64,000 nt of DNA from assembly GCA_946406115.1 (NCBI GenBank), contig OX291553.1:9739001-9803000 (forward strand). The letters are read 5' to 3'. The notes below the pieces were generated by a model. It saw only the letters and a program-made list of their open reading frames with translations. It was not told the origin of the DNA and searched no databases. A program made the translations under genes and the position numbers. Of this stretch, positions 39,861 to 52,745 are shown one piece after another. Within the stretch, counting starts at the first letter, position 1; the number at the start of each line of letters is the position of its first letter. This stretch comes from Apoda limacodes (Eukaryota; Arthropoda; Insecta; Lepidoptera; Limacodidae).

Positions 39861-42857
39861 TTAAACTTCATTATTTTGAACTTTGATAAAAGCACTATTA
39901 AATTGTCTAAAATACAGTCTTTATTTTAAAGAACTAGCTCTAATATTTTGGAACTTATTGAGGTTTTTATTACCGACCCACTTTCTTTGCGGCCCAGTTA
40001 ATAAAACATGATTTAGTGTAGCTATTTTAAACATATATTTCTTAGAAAAATGATTTACCTTGAACAATTTAAATACTAGAAGTTTCTAAATTATTATCAC
40101 TAAATAATATCTTTAAATCAATTAATTTACCTAAAACAATATATTAGAAACGAATAACGATGGATCAAATCTATAGGCAATTTTATATATTTAAACAAAA
40201 ATATCAATAATTTTTTAACTGTCTAAATTTTATGGGAACCGGTAAATACACCTTTTACCATTCAAGCAGTCAACTATTATATAAAAAAAAAACTTCCTAC
40301 TTATTTTTTTTCATTCGTAGTACCACTAATTGTGAATGCAATTATTAATGCAGTCTACTGGGATTTAGTTTCATATTTTATTCTGGACAAGATAGTATCC
40401 AGGAAATTGACAGCACAATAATATAACAAACATTCCTATCAGCGTTATATTAAACTGCAGATTATGTACTTTTGCCGCCTTCGACCACAGAAATTAAGAA
40501 AAATACAGTAATGTGAGGCATATAAACTGAAACTAAATTCTTTCAACTTGCCAAAATGAATACCCGAGAGTCCTTCTTTGAAACCATTTTAAGGGCAGAG
40601 GCCTTGCACAAAGTTTCTAAATTAGATCCGTCGAGATTTCTTATTTTGCTAATACGGCTTATAACTCTGGAAGTATGAGTCCTATTGACTTCAAAGAAGT
40701 TAATGGCTATCCGTACTAGTGTATAGCTAAGAAACCACGACCGATTTCAAAGGAAAAGGCTGCAAAATCCACACGGTTCAATTGCGATTGAAGACCCAAG
40801 CTCACATCTGCAGAGAGAAATCGCCGATATTGATTGGCAAAAATAAATATTAAAAATATTATCAGGTGTATTAATATTCATACAACGGACCTCTAACAGT
40901 GCATGGAGCCCTATTAATAAGCCTGTCTTTCTGTCTACTTGCCTACGGGTTCTATTGGGGGCTCTATCATTTAGACGAAGAGTTTTTTTTTACGGAGTGT
41001 GTGTTAATATATTCCCTCATAATTAATAGAACTAGTAATGTTAAAGTTTAAGGGGGGTTTAAGGGTTAGGGGGGGGAGGGTTAAAAAGTTCGTTCCATTT
41101 TCAAATTACATATGCGACCACTCGAGCGGTCGAGCGGCCGGCTAAAATATTGCGGGCCGCTCTCTGATACTGTACTGCAAGTGCAATTTATGCCTAAGGA
41201 GCTTGTGCAAGATATGGTCGCATATTGTAGAATGTTTGACAAAAATAACTTTTAAAAATCGTTTATTAAATCACAAGCCATTTTACGAAAGTAATCAAGT
41301 ATTCAGTTAGTTAAGCTTATTTGTATTTATAACTAGAAAAGATTTAAAGTTTTATCTTCTTATCCGTTTTAATGAAAACGGATATTATTTTCCGACAGAT
41401 AATTTTATGTGTCACAGCGTCCCACAATTAGATCCTTTTGGAAATAACTTTTATTCCACTAAGATAATCTTTCAATTTTACTACCCGAAATTAAATTTCA
41501 TAAACTCAGAACGAACTGAAGTTAAATTAAATCTTCTTGTTTATTGCAAGTAGGCACTTATACATAAATTGTAAGATTTAACAGTTTAATATTACGAAAA
41601 ATATTCCTGAAGTTACACACAATGTTTGTGTTCCCAAAGATAAGCAAAGCTTGTACTATGGATACACGATAACGGATACATATACTTTTTTGTAAATACA
41701 TACATAGTATGCATAGCAAACACCCATATTCAAGAGGAACACAAGAGTATCACATAAATTTAACCTGTGACAGGATGGAACCTGCACCCTTCGGATCGGT
41801 AGGCAGTCACTTCTACTAACAGAGCCACAGAGCAGTTTGAAGCAGTGAAGCTGGAGGTTTTCATACAAAATGGCTAAATTCTGCGCCCACGTGAAATAAA
41901 ATTAAGGTCTTTATGTCTTTAATTATGATTCCAGTTAGAATTCAGTGTTAGTCTTTTAACGAGTGCCGAGCTAATAAATTTTTCAATACTTAAAGATAAC
42001 AGTTACCAAAACTGTTCCCTTTAGTTACATTACAAAATTGATTTATTTATATAGATGAAAAATGTAAATCGGAGGTATCTTTTTATAGCCTCCTGAAATC
42101 TTATTACCTGCTTCTATTAAATGTTTGATACAGGCTTTAATATTAATCACTCTTTCAGAACAAATTATTCAGAAGTAAACCGTTATTAATTTAGTTGCTA
42201 TTAAAAATTATTAGAATAAAGACGAGAATAAAGTTGTTAAAAGTATGCCAAAGATAAGATGGGATTTTATTTAAGCATTCAAAATCTTTCTGAAGCTGTT
42301 TAAGTAGGTATATTTTTTTATATCCCATAACCTTTTTTGACGCTGGGTATAATCTTCATTGATGCCTCTACGTGGGAGGAGTTACATACGCTTCTGCAAT
42401 TTTTTTCCGTGACCCTTACAGCGTTTGATCCGCACCAAAGTCGATGGGTCAATCTTCTTCACTCTACCTTGGTACATTCATCTACCACGTGTATACCAAC
42501 AAACATAGAAAAACACGTTGTCGGCATTATTGGCTTGACGGCGCAATTCTAAACGAACCTTATTTTATATGTCTCTTGGCTTCACAGTGCGGATTTTCAG
42601 ACAGTATTGAAGTCCCTTTAAACATTTGAATACAAAATTAAATTTCAAAAGACTTTTTTATCACATTTACTCGTAAAAGTGTCATTTAAAGAAAGTGCAT
42701 GCATGCAGGAAAAGTGGTTGCTATGACCTTCATTAACCCCACGGGCATTTTCTTTATCAATTTTGCTTTTCTCAAGTAGTCTCAAGTCTAGTACTCAAGG
42801 CAGACTAGGATGGATTGCATGAATTTTACGAATCGTATTCGAGCCGGCAGCTCTGCT
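39861..42857. other. Non-coding stretch
   Basis: No gene found. A tRNA-like segment near 41775-41835 (GGTAGGCAGTCACTTCTAC, read on the opposite strand) may be an eroded SINE. A poly-G patch lies at 41050-41090. Confidence 0.35.
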
Positions 42858-42990
42858 CAAGGGCGTCGCCAGCTTTAGCAGGGAGCAATGGGGCAATATT
42901 ATGAAGGAAAAAAATATGAACATAGAAATAGCTACATTTGATCTCTAGGGATCCCCCCTATCCCCCTGCCCCCCCTTGACGACGCCCTTG
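42858..42990. mobile_element. Short MITE, hAT-like
   Basis: A 133-bp element begins CAAGGGCGTCG and ends CGACGCCCTTG, an 11-bp perfect TIR. It is flanked by near-identical 8-bp sequences GCTCTGCT (42850-42857) and GCTGTGCT (42991-42998), 7 of 8 matching, as expected for an aged hAT duplication. Confidence 0.75.
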
Positions 42991-42999
42991 GCTGTGCTG

Positions 43000-43690
43000 T
43001 AGCTCAGAAGATTCTGACGTCTGCGAAGCCGCAGTCACTGAGACAATCCTCGCTGATATCAAATGTTTTATTACTAACCCGCAAGTAGCTACCGGCCGCT
43101 ACAAAAAACGACCGTGGTTTAATTGGTTTTGCAGAGAAGCAAAAAAGCTGCGTATAAGGCTTGGACCATGACTGGAAATAATAAGGATCCAAATGTTTCT
43201 GAGTTCAAACGCAGATTAAATGCTGCCTAGAGGTACAGTAAGAAACCAATAGCCAGAGCCAAAATCCTGTTCATCGTCAAAATAGGTGGGCGACTAGCGA
43301 TCTATACGTCAGGGAGTCGTGCTTTCTAGTCGCTTGCTAACGCTGCTGAAGGAAACTTTTGCCAATCATCGCTACTATCACTGCCGGTGATATAAAACCG
43401 GTGGTGACTTGACCCATAGTGCTAAAGAGAAAGCCGATTTACTTGGTAATCTCTTTGCCTCTAACTCGAATATGAATTACGAAATCGCTGTACCACATAC
43501 TATACCGTGGTGCGGTAAGGCCATGCTGGAAATCTCGATAACACAGCGGTAGGTCCGGTACATAAGCCGTATGGGCCAGTCGGTATACCAGCAGATGTGC
43601 TTAAACATTGTGCTCCTGAGTTAAATCTGGTACTCACGCGCCTCTTCGCGCTTTTCTACCACACTAGGCAATTTCCGTCTTCATATTCAT
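43000..43690 (+). pseudogene. LINE ORF2 fragment (linker to RT start), broken
   Basis: Same family as the LINE at 17.4 kb. Broken frames contain KKRPWFNWFCREAKK (about 43107-43150) and AKEKADLLGNLFASNSN (about 43423-43474), then at 43571-43683 a clear nucleotide match to 17401-17513. It ends abruptly, and the rest of the RT is missing. The 3' end of this family at 47.43-47.59 kb could be the other end of one disrupted copy. Confidence 0.75.
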
Positions 43691-43821
43691 TAATTTTGCT
43701 CAAAACGTGGTACAGTAAGGTCGTAATAATATTTTTGGCACAATTCACATTTTACTGAGATCTCAGCATACAATTTTGTTCATATTTATCCATGTCATTG
43801 ACATAATTACAGCTTTTTAGG

Positions 43822-43900
43822 GTTCCGTACCCAAAGGGTAATTAGTGAAACCCTATTATTAAGACTCCGCTGTCCGTCCGTCCGTCTGTCATCAGGCTGA
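43822..43900 (-). repeat. Interspersed repeat (GGTACGGA-type), inverted
   Basis: TTTAGGGTTCCGTACCCAAAG followed by GACTCCGCTGTCCGTCCGTC is the reverse complement of the ends at 12595-12755 and 46795-46960. Confidence 0.75.
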
Positions 43901-44029
43901 ATTTATTTATAATGTATGTTTATTTTTAATTTATGTATCAATGACTGATTATGCTTCACAGAATACTCTTTATTTTTTATCACATTCCATGTTGCGCGAC
44001 ATTTATTGATGAATTCTGAATATAGTCAT

Positions 44030-44850
44030 GATTTTGACGTTTTTGCGAAATTTTTGTGCATTTTTTTACCAGCTTAGAATATTTTCTGTATTTATCTCTA
44101 GAAACCTCATCTTAACGTTTATAGTAGGAACAGCGTAATTTCCTTTTTGTAACACACGACCTTTTCAATCCTTTTGTTAGCCATTTATGATGGATAATTT
44201 GTTTTGCCTTCTGATTTTTATTTCTGGAAAACATAACTTATAAAACAAACATAGTTGGTCATGAAGTAGGTTAAAAGCTGTCTCGATGTCAGCAATTTCA
44301 TAAATATTCGCTCATGCCAAACTACGCAAACAACTTTATTTAAGTTTTCTATGCTAAAGTCTCTCCGTGTGCACTTTTTTCTAAAGAAAATTTTAATATT
44401 TGAGCGGTGTTGTGATCCGACAAACCTAAATGATGCACTTTAGCTATTGCATTACTACTTGTACTTAAAAATAAATCCAAGCAAGCCTCTTTCTCGTTGG
44501 TTTTTCCACGTGGATCTTGAAACTGTTAGTATACAATATATCCTTAAATTCCTTAAAAGATTTTTGTACACTTAAATAAATCAATGTCGAAATCGCCAGT
44601 CAGGATCACGTATTTGCGAGTGTATTTATTTTTTAGTATACTTGGTGTATAAATCAAACTGCGGAATCTATGCCACATCAATCGAAAGTCAATTCTTTCG
44701 CAAAATTTTTGGTACACTGTAACTCTTTGCATTCAATATACTTCCGTCCTAAAATACATACACATCCTCGCTTTTGATTCAACCTACAAAATGAAGTTAA
44801 GAATGTGTATCCTTATAGTTGTATGTTTTTGATGTCACACGACTAACATT
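44030..44850 (-). pseudogene. LINE endonuclease/linker remnant
   Basis: On the minus strand broken frames give a GDFDIDLF block (about 44580-44610) corresponding to the GDxN motif of APE endonuclease, then a DPRGKTNEKEACLDLFL stretch (about 44465-44520) and a GLSDHN block (about 44415-44430) matching the SDH motif. Further on, DIETAFNLLHDQLCLFYK (about 44230-44285) resembles the linker before RT. Many stops; inactive. Confidence 0.7.
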
Positions 44851-45155
44851 TCACATAGACAAACAAAATCGAAAGGTGTTCCCTTAGCCTGAAAGTCGAG
44901 TATTGCTATTTCTAAAATATCTTTTTTAGTAAGTTTTTAGTAAGTAAGTAGAATATATTTTGATGAAAAAATTTTAGATTTAGTCTCAAAAATAAACAGT
45001 TTTATTTACCGACTTAAGACTTTTCTAAATACGGGAAATAGAAAGGTATGGCACTTTAGCGAAGAATAGCCATGGGCTTTTGATGTTTTGAGTCGAAAAA
45101 CTGCCGTTGCGCTTTAAAACGCTTGTTAAAGTTACAAAAAAATCCCATATATTTG

Positions 45156-45159
<4 letters not shown>

Positions 45160-45203
<44 letters not shown>
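45160..45203. repeat. (AT)n microsatellite
   Basis: Twenty-two uninterrupted AT dinucleotides. Simple repeat only. Confidence 0.98.
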
Positions 45204-45206
<3 letters not shown>

Positions 45207-46794
45207 CAAAGCTAACTTGATAGTGTTACACATATTTGCTACATTACTTCCACTTGGATTGCATAATTATAAAAATTCACAGTTTTTGTAGTCTTTACAA
45301 GGTTTTTTTTTAAAATCCATTTAATTTACCTTTATTTAAATGTATGTTTTTTGTTACACTGATTACAAATATCTTTGGTTTATCCATATTATTATAAAAA
45401 TCCTAATTATACTTGTTATTATGTCGGGTTCCACAGTACAAAAACCTTAAGTATCACGTCGTAAGTATCACCTATTAACTTCAAGTATAATCATTCTAGA
45501 AGGGTTCGTTTTACATCTTCACATATCAAAATTTTAGTGCCGATACTAAAAACGTCCTAATACAATGAGTGAGTTTCCATATTTCATAAAGTTAAGCACA
45601 TTAAATCATAAAACCGGATATCAAAAACATCTTATCAAACTTCTCTTACAAGTTTCCGTGTACTTGGCGATTTCCGCGGTTTTACCCGCCGAAGAATCTA
45701 TAACCGCCACAATTATAGACATATGTACTTTTGCCAAAAGGCAGAAACGTAACCCCTATAGTTTCGTCATGCCCGTTGTCATAATTACGCCGTTTTTGCA
45801 TCGATTGTAATAAAATATTGACTCTACAAAACGGACAAGCCGATTCTTTCCGAAACAGGCAGCCAGTTTTTAACATTACATTTGAAAACTTTTGCACATT
45901 TCTGTTTGCATCTGCGTGTACAGTACATCTGCGTGATGTGAAGAGAGGTAAATTTTGACATACGTCAAGTTGTTTTCACAGACAAGCATTTTCTCACAGC
46001 GTTCTATTTCTTGTAGCAATTGACGTTGTAACAATTCACCTCTGTCACAACACTCCGCGATCTACCTTTCCTGCGTTCGTCGTGTGCGCGAGACTACGTA
46101 TGACGTTGACGATCAGCACTCAGTTGAAATTAACATTAAGCGAAGATTTGTGAAGAGTAAGATATTTCGTGGCGGTATCTATTAGAGCTGCATTCTATTA
46201 TACCCTTAAATAGTATATAAAAATGCCAACCTTTAACAAATACGAAACCTTTCCCTTAGTCATTAGATTTAGATACCAGTACAAACCGACTGACGGACAG
46301 CCAGTTCCCCGTAACCCATCGTCGCGTACAGACATTTGCTCATCCATTATTTCACATTGTATTTTAACGAATTATAATTAAATTATTTTTACCGGACCCG
46401 TACCGGATCTCCGGTATAACAGTTCGAAAGGCGTTTTCAAAGCGTGAGTGGTAGCATGTTGAATTACAGCCGCAAAAAGGCTTACAGAAATATTGTTTTT
46501 TTGGCTGTTCAGGGATATTAAGCAAAAATTTACCATTTTAAAATGAAAAGAAAACTGTATTAGGGTATTAAGTAAAATGGAAAAAAAATAATAATAAAAA
46601 GAAACCAAAAAAAATCAATAAACATAGATTTATGACAAAGGGTGCCTAAGAAGCTAAACAGACCTGACCATTTATTAAGCCATTTAATATTTTGAATTTT
46701 CTTATCAAAATACCAAATATAAATATAAATTAAAATTTTGAATTAAAGCTAGCAGTAAGCTTTTCTTAGAACGGTATTGTATTTCTATTATAGA
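45204..46794. other. Non-coding stretch
   Basis: No gene family recognised. 45565-45810 has open frames on both strands without family resemblance. Around 46120-46160 there is an initiator-like TCAGTT followed by a GTAAGA donor-like site, a weak promoter/first-exon candidate on the plus strand. Confidence 0.35.
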
Positions 46795-46960
46795 ATATAG
46801 CTATTTGTTATAGCGGCAACAGAAATACATCTTCGTTAAAAATTTCAATTGTCTAAATATCACGGTTCATTTAGATACAGCCTGGTTACAGACGGACGGA
46901 CGGACAGCGGAGTCTTAGTAATAGGGTCCCATTTCTTAGCCTTTGGGTACGAAAACCTAA
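46795..46960 (+). repeat. Interspersed repeat, 3' end (GGTACGGA-type family)
   Basis: TATAGCGGCAACAGAAATAC, GGACAGCGGAGTCTTAGTAA and CCTTTGGGTACGA occur in the same order as in 12595-12755. Confidence 0.75.
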
Positions 46961-47433
46961 TAATAACTATTTGCTGAATACATTATATATTCCTAAAGCA
47001 CTTTGGTGTATTCTAGTACATGCTATATAAAAGTGCATTACGGCCTATACTAATTGCTGTCTGACCTATTTAAATTAAAGATACAATGCAACTTTGAAGA
47101 AATTCATCCTTATGAATCCTTTCTACGGAAATCATAAAATACAGATATTTTTTTATTATATTTTATTGTTTCGTGTCCTAGTTGTAACTGATGAATTATT
47201 ATTAAACTGTAAATGCAGTTTAAATAATTTTAGAAAATTAGCGAATGTTTTCTTTAAGTAAAACTTGCTATCATTAATATTAAGGCACTTTCAATAAATA
47301 AACTTGGCCCTTCTTCCTATGGGGTACGAATTGGGCAAGTGGATAAACTTAAAGTTATTACAATTTTATTTTGTCCCTGGGATTTTCACTATATTTTACT
47401 GTAAAGTTGGTAATTCGCGGCTTATGGGAAGGT

Positions 47434-47594
47434 TTTCTCTAAGTCTACAGTATGGGGTTTTTTAAGAAAGAAGTTATTAGATTTTTGAAGGGTCGTCAAC
47501 GCGCGCGTGAATTTTGCAAGCCTCCATAGGCTACGGTGACCGCTTACCATCAGGCGGACCGTAAGCTTTTTTGCCACCTTAGTAGTATAAAAAA
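47434..47594 (+). repeat. LINE 3'-end fragment
   Basis: It matches 18800-18985 of the LINE at 17.4 kb (AGAAAGAAGTTATTAGATTT region) and ends with the ACCATCAGGCGGACCGTAAG/CCACCTTAGTAGTATAAAAAA tail. Confidence 0.85.
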
Positions 47595-48467
47595 CTTATA
47601 TAAAACCACTTTTCATAGTCTAAATACACTGCATCATAAACAGTGTTGCCTAAGCTTGTGTTACAGGTAAAAACCCAATATTAATCCGTTCAGTTCAAGA
47701 AAACAGGCACAGACAGAAAAAAATAATTGTTAAATGGTTTTCAGGAAGCCAAATGGCAAAAAGGAAACACTTATAAATTCGTCATGTCCGTCCATCTGTT
47801 CGTCCGTCCACAGCCTTAAAATTGCAGCGCGACGTCTTTGGGTAGATTCTAGTAAAATTTTATAGAGATCTGTCTTTTCTGAACCGCCATACAGATGTGT
47901 TACATAAATTAAGATCTTTTTTAAGGTTATCTATCTCTACATACATTGAACCGAGGGTTGAAAAGAATTATTTTGCGCACCCCATCGTATGGAGTATCAT
48001 TGCAGAGCTTCAAAAACGCTCTTTAATGTTGTTAGGGAACCTTTCTTTAAAGATTATTTATTTGATTGATCAAGAAATTATTTGACTAATATTTTCAATG
48101 TACAGACACAGTGATCCCAGATTTTTATTATTGTATATTAGAATTAATATATTTATACGTAGGTATATGAATGCAAATATAATGAAGTTCAATCAATACC
48201 CGACTCTATAAACAATAGTGGTTAATGTCAGTTTGGTATAGCTATTATTTTCCTCGTTCTATTAAACGTGATTGTACTCATTCAAGCATCCTCAAAACAT
48301 TGCTACAATCCTGAAACTGACATAAATAAGGGAATTTTAGGAAGCCATTGTTCATAGTAATAATGCCATTGTATTGGTTGGTGTATTTATGTATGTATTT
48401 ACAATAACACAAGCCTTGGTTACTTTGGGGCTAGACGTCGCTGTGTGTAAGGTCCAAAAATATTGAT
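47595..48467. other. Non-coding stretch
   Basis: No gene seen. 47785-48010 has TCCGTCC runs and resembles internal parts of dispersed repeats, without a clear match. Confidence 0.35.
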
Positions 48468-48545
48468 TACTAGCTTTTACCTACGGCTTCGCCCGCCCTA
48501 AATTTAGTTATCGGCATAGGATTTTTACGGCAACTCCTCAATTAT
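48468..48545 (+). repeat. Short copy of the CTAGCTTTTGCC dispersed repeat
   Basis: CTAGCTTTTACCTACGGCTT followed by GTTATCGGCATAGGA and GGCAACTCCTCAATTATA matches copy 1 at 30853. Confidence 0.75.
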
Positions 48546-48979
48546 AAAAAAAAACACAGAAGGTAAAATATTTTTGAATAATACGTACCGCCCTTCTCCC
48601 GCATGACTGCCCGCCGGCCTCGCACATCATAAATGCGTGCGCAATACTTGATAATTATTTTGCTGCCACGTTATTTTAAAACTGCGATTTATTGCTATAT
48701 ATATATAATATCTAAGGGATATTCATTGAAATCGAATGATGAACAGGGAAATTTTGTTTTAAATTAAATGCTTGTGATGGATAACGTATTTATTTGGATA
48801 AAGATTAATATCATGTTTATAAAAACACCTTCACAAATAATGCAATATTTTAGGACAAATATGGTTAGCATAAAAAAGGTTATAGTGAGTGAACCTTAAA
48901 ATATAGATATATGCTGTTGCGGACTTTTTTTTAGGGGAACAATTCTCTCATACATGATTTTTGCGAAACTTTAACCGTT

Positions 48980-49210
48980 TACGCAGCGCACGCAGCGGAA
49001 GCTCTCAAAAGGACAAAAAACCCCGATTTTGAAACATTTTTCATTAGTGCTCCGCTCCTATTTGTGTCAGCGTGATGATATATAGCCTATAGCCTTCCTC
49101 GATAAATGGGCTATTCAACACTGAAAGAATTTTTTAAATCCGACCAGTAGTTCCTGAGATTAGCGCGTTCAAACAAACAAACTCTTGAGCTTTATATATT
49201 AGTATAGATT
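48980..49210 (+). repeat. Degraded dispersed repeat fragment
   Basis: Ends with CGACCAGTAGTTCCTGAGAT, GCGTTCAAACAAACAAACTC and TATATTAGTATAGATT, a common terminal pattern of lepidopteran non-autonomous repeats. Confidence 0.5.
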
Positions 49211-49717
49211 ATTTATCTAAGCTATATATTTCAGAAATGTCACCATAATCATTATATTCTTTTTATTCCATTTCATATTTCGCTCTCTTCCATACACTAA
49301 AACTATAAACCGAGCAGTCTATGTATGTATTTGAAATTAAATTCAAGTACTTTATTTCTTAAGAACAGGATATCATATTACATTTTTGAAGTCAATAAAC
49401 TATACATATATAAGCTGCTCGTTACTACAATTTCAATCAATTGTTAGTAGAATTGTTAGATAATTAGGATATAATTATTGTCCACTATCCCTGTCTCACG
49501 TGTTAGGAAACTGTAAGGGATGCAGGTGTCTGCTAAATAAATAAACAAATTAACTCGCCAGCAGTCGCGCTTTTAAATTATAATTAATCAATTCAAGTAA
49601 ATTATGTTAACAAAAAAATATTTAATCCCATCAGCTTTTTTAAAAAGTTTTTATTTTATAAATTTTTTTTTAGTTTAATTTACATACGTATGTAAGGATT
49701 TTATTGTAAAAAAACCG

Positions 49718-50080
49718 GCCAAGTGCGAGTCTGGCTCGCGCACCGAGGGTTCCGTGAAAACTTATTATATATTATAACTTATTATATGACGTTGCTTCGT
49801 ACCAAATTTCAAGATTCTGAGTTCGCGGGAAGTACCCTGTAGGTTTTGATTCCCTTGCAAGTTTCAGAAATTTGCGGCATAAACGGCTGCATCTTTTGAT
49901 TGCGCTGGCTTAGAAGTTTGATTTTTTCACAGCTCTAAGTGACAGTAGACCTGAGTAATACATTTTAGCTTGATACCTCTTCGCGTTCCTGAGCAAAAGG
50001 GTCATGACAGACGGACAGAACAACAAAGTGATCCTATAAGGGTTCCGTTTTGTCCTTTTTAGGTACGGAACCCTAAAAAG
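49718..50080 (+). repeat. Full-length-looking copy of the GGTACGGAACC repeat
   Basis: Starts with CCGGCCAAGTGCGAGTCTGG, has GGGTTCCGTG, then TACCAAATTTCAAGATTCTGA and CATGACAGACGGACAG and ends AGGTACGGAACCCTAAAAA. The start also occurs near 57680. Confidence 0.75.
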
Positions 50081-50940
50081 GGATACATTGTCCTTTAAAT
50101 GATTTATCTATGTAAATTATATAATATAAAATTATATAATATTAAAATTATAAATATTACAATTATTTTTAAAATAATTAATCTTGTTTATACTGAACAC
50201 AACAAAACATAAGAAACCAAGCAAGTTCTTCAAAAATATCTACATTTTTTGTGACATCAAGTTCGGAAGACCTCCATATTTCAGCACTCGCACTTGTTTA
50301 TAACGCAGTCGGCCATCACTTGTCCTTTAATTCCTTGGATTGTACTTGCGCCTACAATCGCGAAATATTCTCGGGGTAAGATATCGCAAAAAAACTGTCA
50401 TGTAGGTAATCTTAATAAAACTACAGTAATAGCTACAGGAGTAGTAGTAGAGAGGCTTAAAGCCTTTTGTCGATTGCCGAACTTACAAACGATTTACTAA
50501 ACATACCATTTATGAGCGCAGCTACTGATTCCAGCAACCATGGAAACACAAAATTATTTCCTTTTGTAATTCAATATTTTGATCTAAAGAACGGAACACG
50601 ATGATAATCCTTGAAGTCCACACCAAATTAAACATCTGAGACCATTTCAAGACTGATTATAAACCAACTTTACAAATAATTTTTTGTGTCTTTCTTGTGG
50701 AGTTTGATCAGAAATCCGGACTATAATTGCAGTTAAAACCCCGCCCGGACGCTCCCCGGACGCCCTCCAAGCTAGGACAAATCCGGGGAAACCCGGACTT
50801 TGATGTTTGCCGCCTCACTATTTGATAATCGCCGCCACTCGGCTTGCTCGATCAAATTCTTTGAGGTTTGCCGCCTCACGGGCGACACATCAAATGATTT
50901 ATTACTTCTCAATTATTAAACTAGTTTATTCCAGATTATT
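50081..50940. other. Non-coding stretch, probable hAT 5' region at right
   Basis: 50725-50790 is GC-rich with CCGGACGCTCCCCGGACGCC. A GTTTGCCGCCTCAC block is directly repeated at about 50805 and 50865. These may be subterminal repeats of the hAT element that follows. No clear left terminal repeat was found. Confidence 0.4.
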
Positions 50941-50953
50941 TCTTCATTTTGCC

Positions 50954-50991
50954 TATATAAGCGGGTTGATGGCCCGAACGTTAGTTCAGTT
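50954..50991 (+). promoter_or_regulatory. TATA box and initiator of the hAT transposase gene
   Basis: TATATAA at 50954-50960 is followed 34 nt later by the arthropod initiator TCAGTT (50986-50991, A at 50988). Spacing suits an RNA polymerase II core promoter. The transposase start-like ATG follows at 51137. Confidence 0.6.
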
Positions 50992-52745
50992 CTATTTGAG
51001 CTACCGCGGTGATAACTTGGACAAGCGATATCTTAGCGAACTGCTCGAGTCAACTTGCTTTGTGACTTTGTGTGCATCTTGAGTGGTTACTAATAATAGT
51101 TTGTTATTAAGTTTATTGAACGAAAAGTAAACAAAAATGATGTCTGGTGGAAAGAAATGAAAAGTAGATACAGAGGTTCGCCAGTTTCGAGAAAAATCGA
51201 CTGAAGAATTCTTTTTTATCTTGCACAATGGTAAGCCTATTTCTTTGCTGTGTAATGAATCCATTTTACTAATGAAAGAATTCAATATAAAGAGGCATTA
51301 CTCAACTAAGCATGCTGCGCTGCACTCACTAACAGGACAATTAAGAACAGACAAAATCCAGGAGCTTACCGCAAATTTGGAGAAACAGCAACAAATGTTT
51401 CATAAACAAAGAACACAACTTGATAATGTTGTGAAAGCTAGTTTTATAGTTAGCTCAAAATTAGCAAAGGCATTAAAAGCATTTGCCGAAGGAGAATTTA
51501 TCAAGAAGTTTATGTTAAAAGTTTGCGGTATTTTGTGTCCTGAAAAGAAAATTGAATTTGAAAAAATTAGTTTGTCAGGACGAACTGTTGTTCGAAGTAT
51601 AGAAATGATGGCTAATGAAATAAAAACAACATTGACTGACCGTATGGCTGGTTTTGAATTATTTTCCATAGCATTAGACGAGAGCACCGATTTGTCTGAC
51701 ACAGCTCAACTGGGTATATTTATTCGAGGTGTTGATAAGGAATTCACTGTTACTGAGGTATTGCTTGCTTTACAGCCGCTAAAAGGAACCACTACAGAAA
51801 AGGATATTTTTATTGAAGTTTAAAAGGTATTCACAAGTTTTGGCTTGCCATGGTCAAAATTAATTGGAGTATGCACTAATGGTGCACTTTTTATGGTCGG
51901 CTTACGTAAAAGTTTTATCGGAATTTTGAATGAAAAAGCAACAGGATTAAATGTGCAAAAAGATGATTTGATAGTCCTTCATTGCATTATCCACCAACAG
52001 AACTTGTGTTCTAAGTCCATTCGACTCCAGAATGTTATGAATGTGGTAGTAAAAACCATCAACTTTATTCGATCCCGAGGGCTTAACCATCATCATTTAA
52101 AGGCGTTTTTGGATGAAATATCAGCTGAATATAACGACGTAACATATTATTGTGAAGTCAGATGGCTAAGCAAAGCAAGCTTAGAATTGAGATAGCAGAC
52201 TTTATGAAAATAAAAGATAAACCACTATCTGAATTAAGTGACCCAAAATGGATATGTGACTTAGCATTTCTGGTCGATCTAACAGGCTATTTGAATGATT
52301 TAAATTTGAAATTTCAAAAACAAAGACAGTTAGTAAATTATTGGTACAGCCATTTGAAAGCGTTTCAGATCAAACTACGCTTGTGGGAGTCACAGATGCT
52401 GTCTGGTAACAGTTACCATTTCAACACGCTCTCTACGTATGAAAATATTGCTTGTGCTCAATATGCTGAAGAACTCAAGTTACTGTTGGAATAATTTCCG
52501 AACAGATTTAGCTTCTTCAAAAACATGGAAGACTGTTTCAATTTATTTGCTACTCCTACAATGTAATGTACAAAATGCTCCAATACACTTATAAATGGAG
52601 TTGATCGAGATTCAAGAAAACTCACTCCTAAAATCCAAATTTAAAGACGTAGAGTTGTGCGATTTCTACAAAAATTACCTAGAAAAAGAAAATTTTCCGC
52701 AGCTTAGAAAATTCGCAAGAAGATTGATTTGTGAGTTTGGCAGGA

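Noticed and set aside
45565..45897. Overlapping plus and minus frames of 81 and 71 codons
   Set aside because: No family resemblance, no promoter or splice pattern; may be chance in a GC-richer patch.
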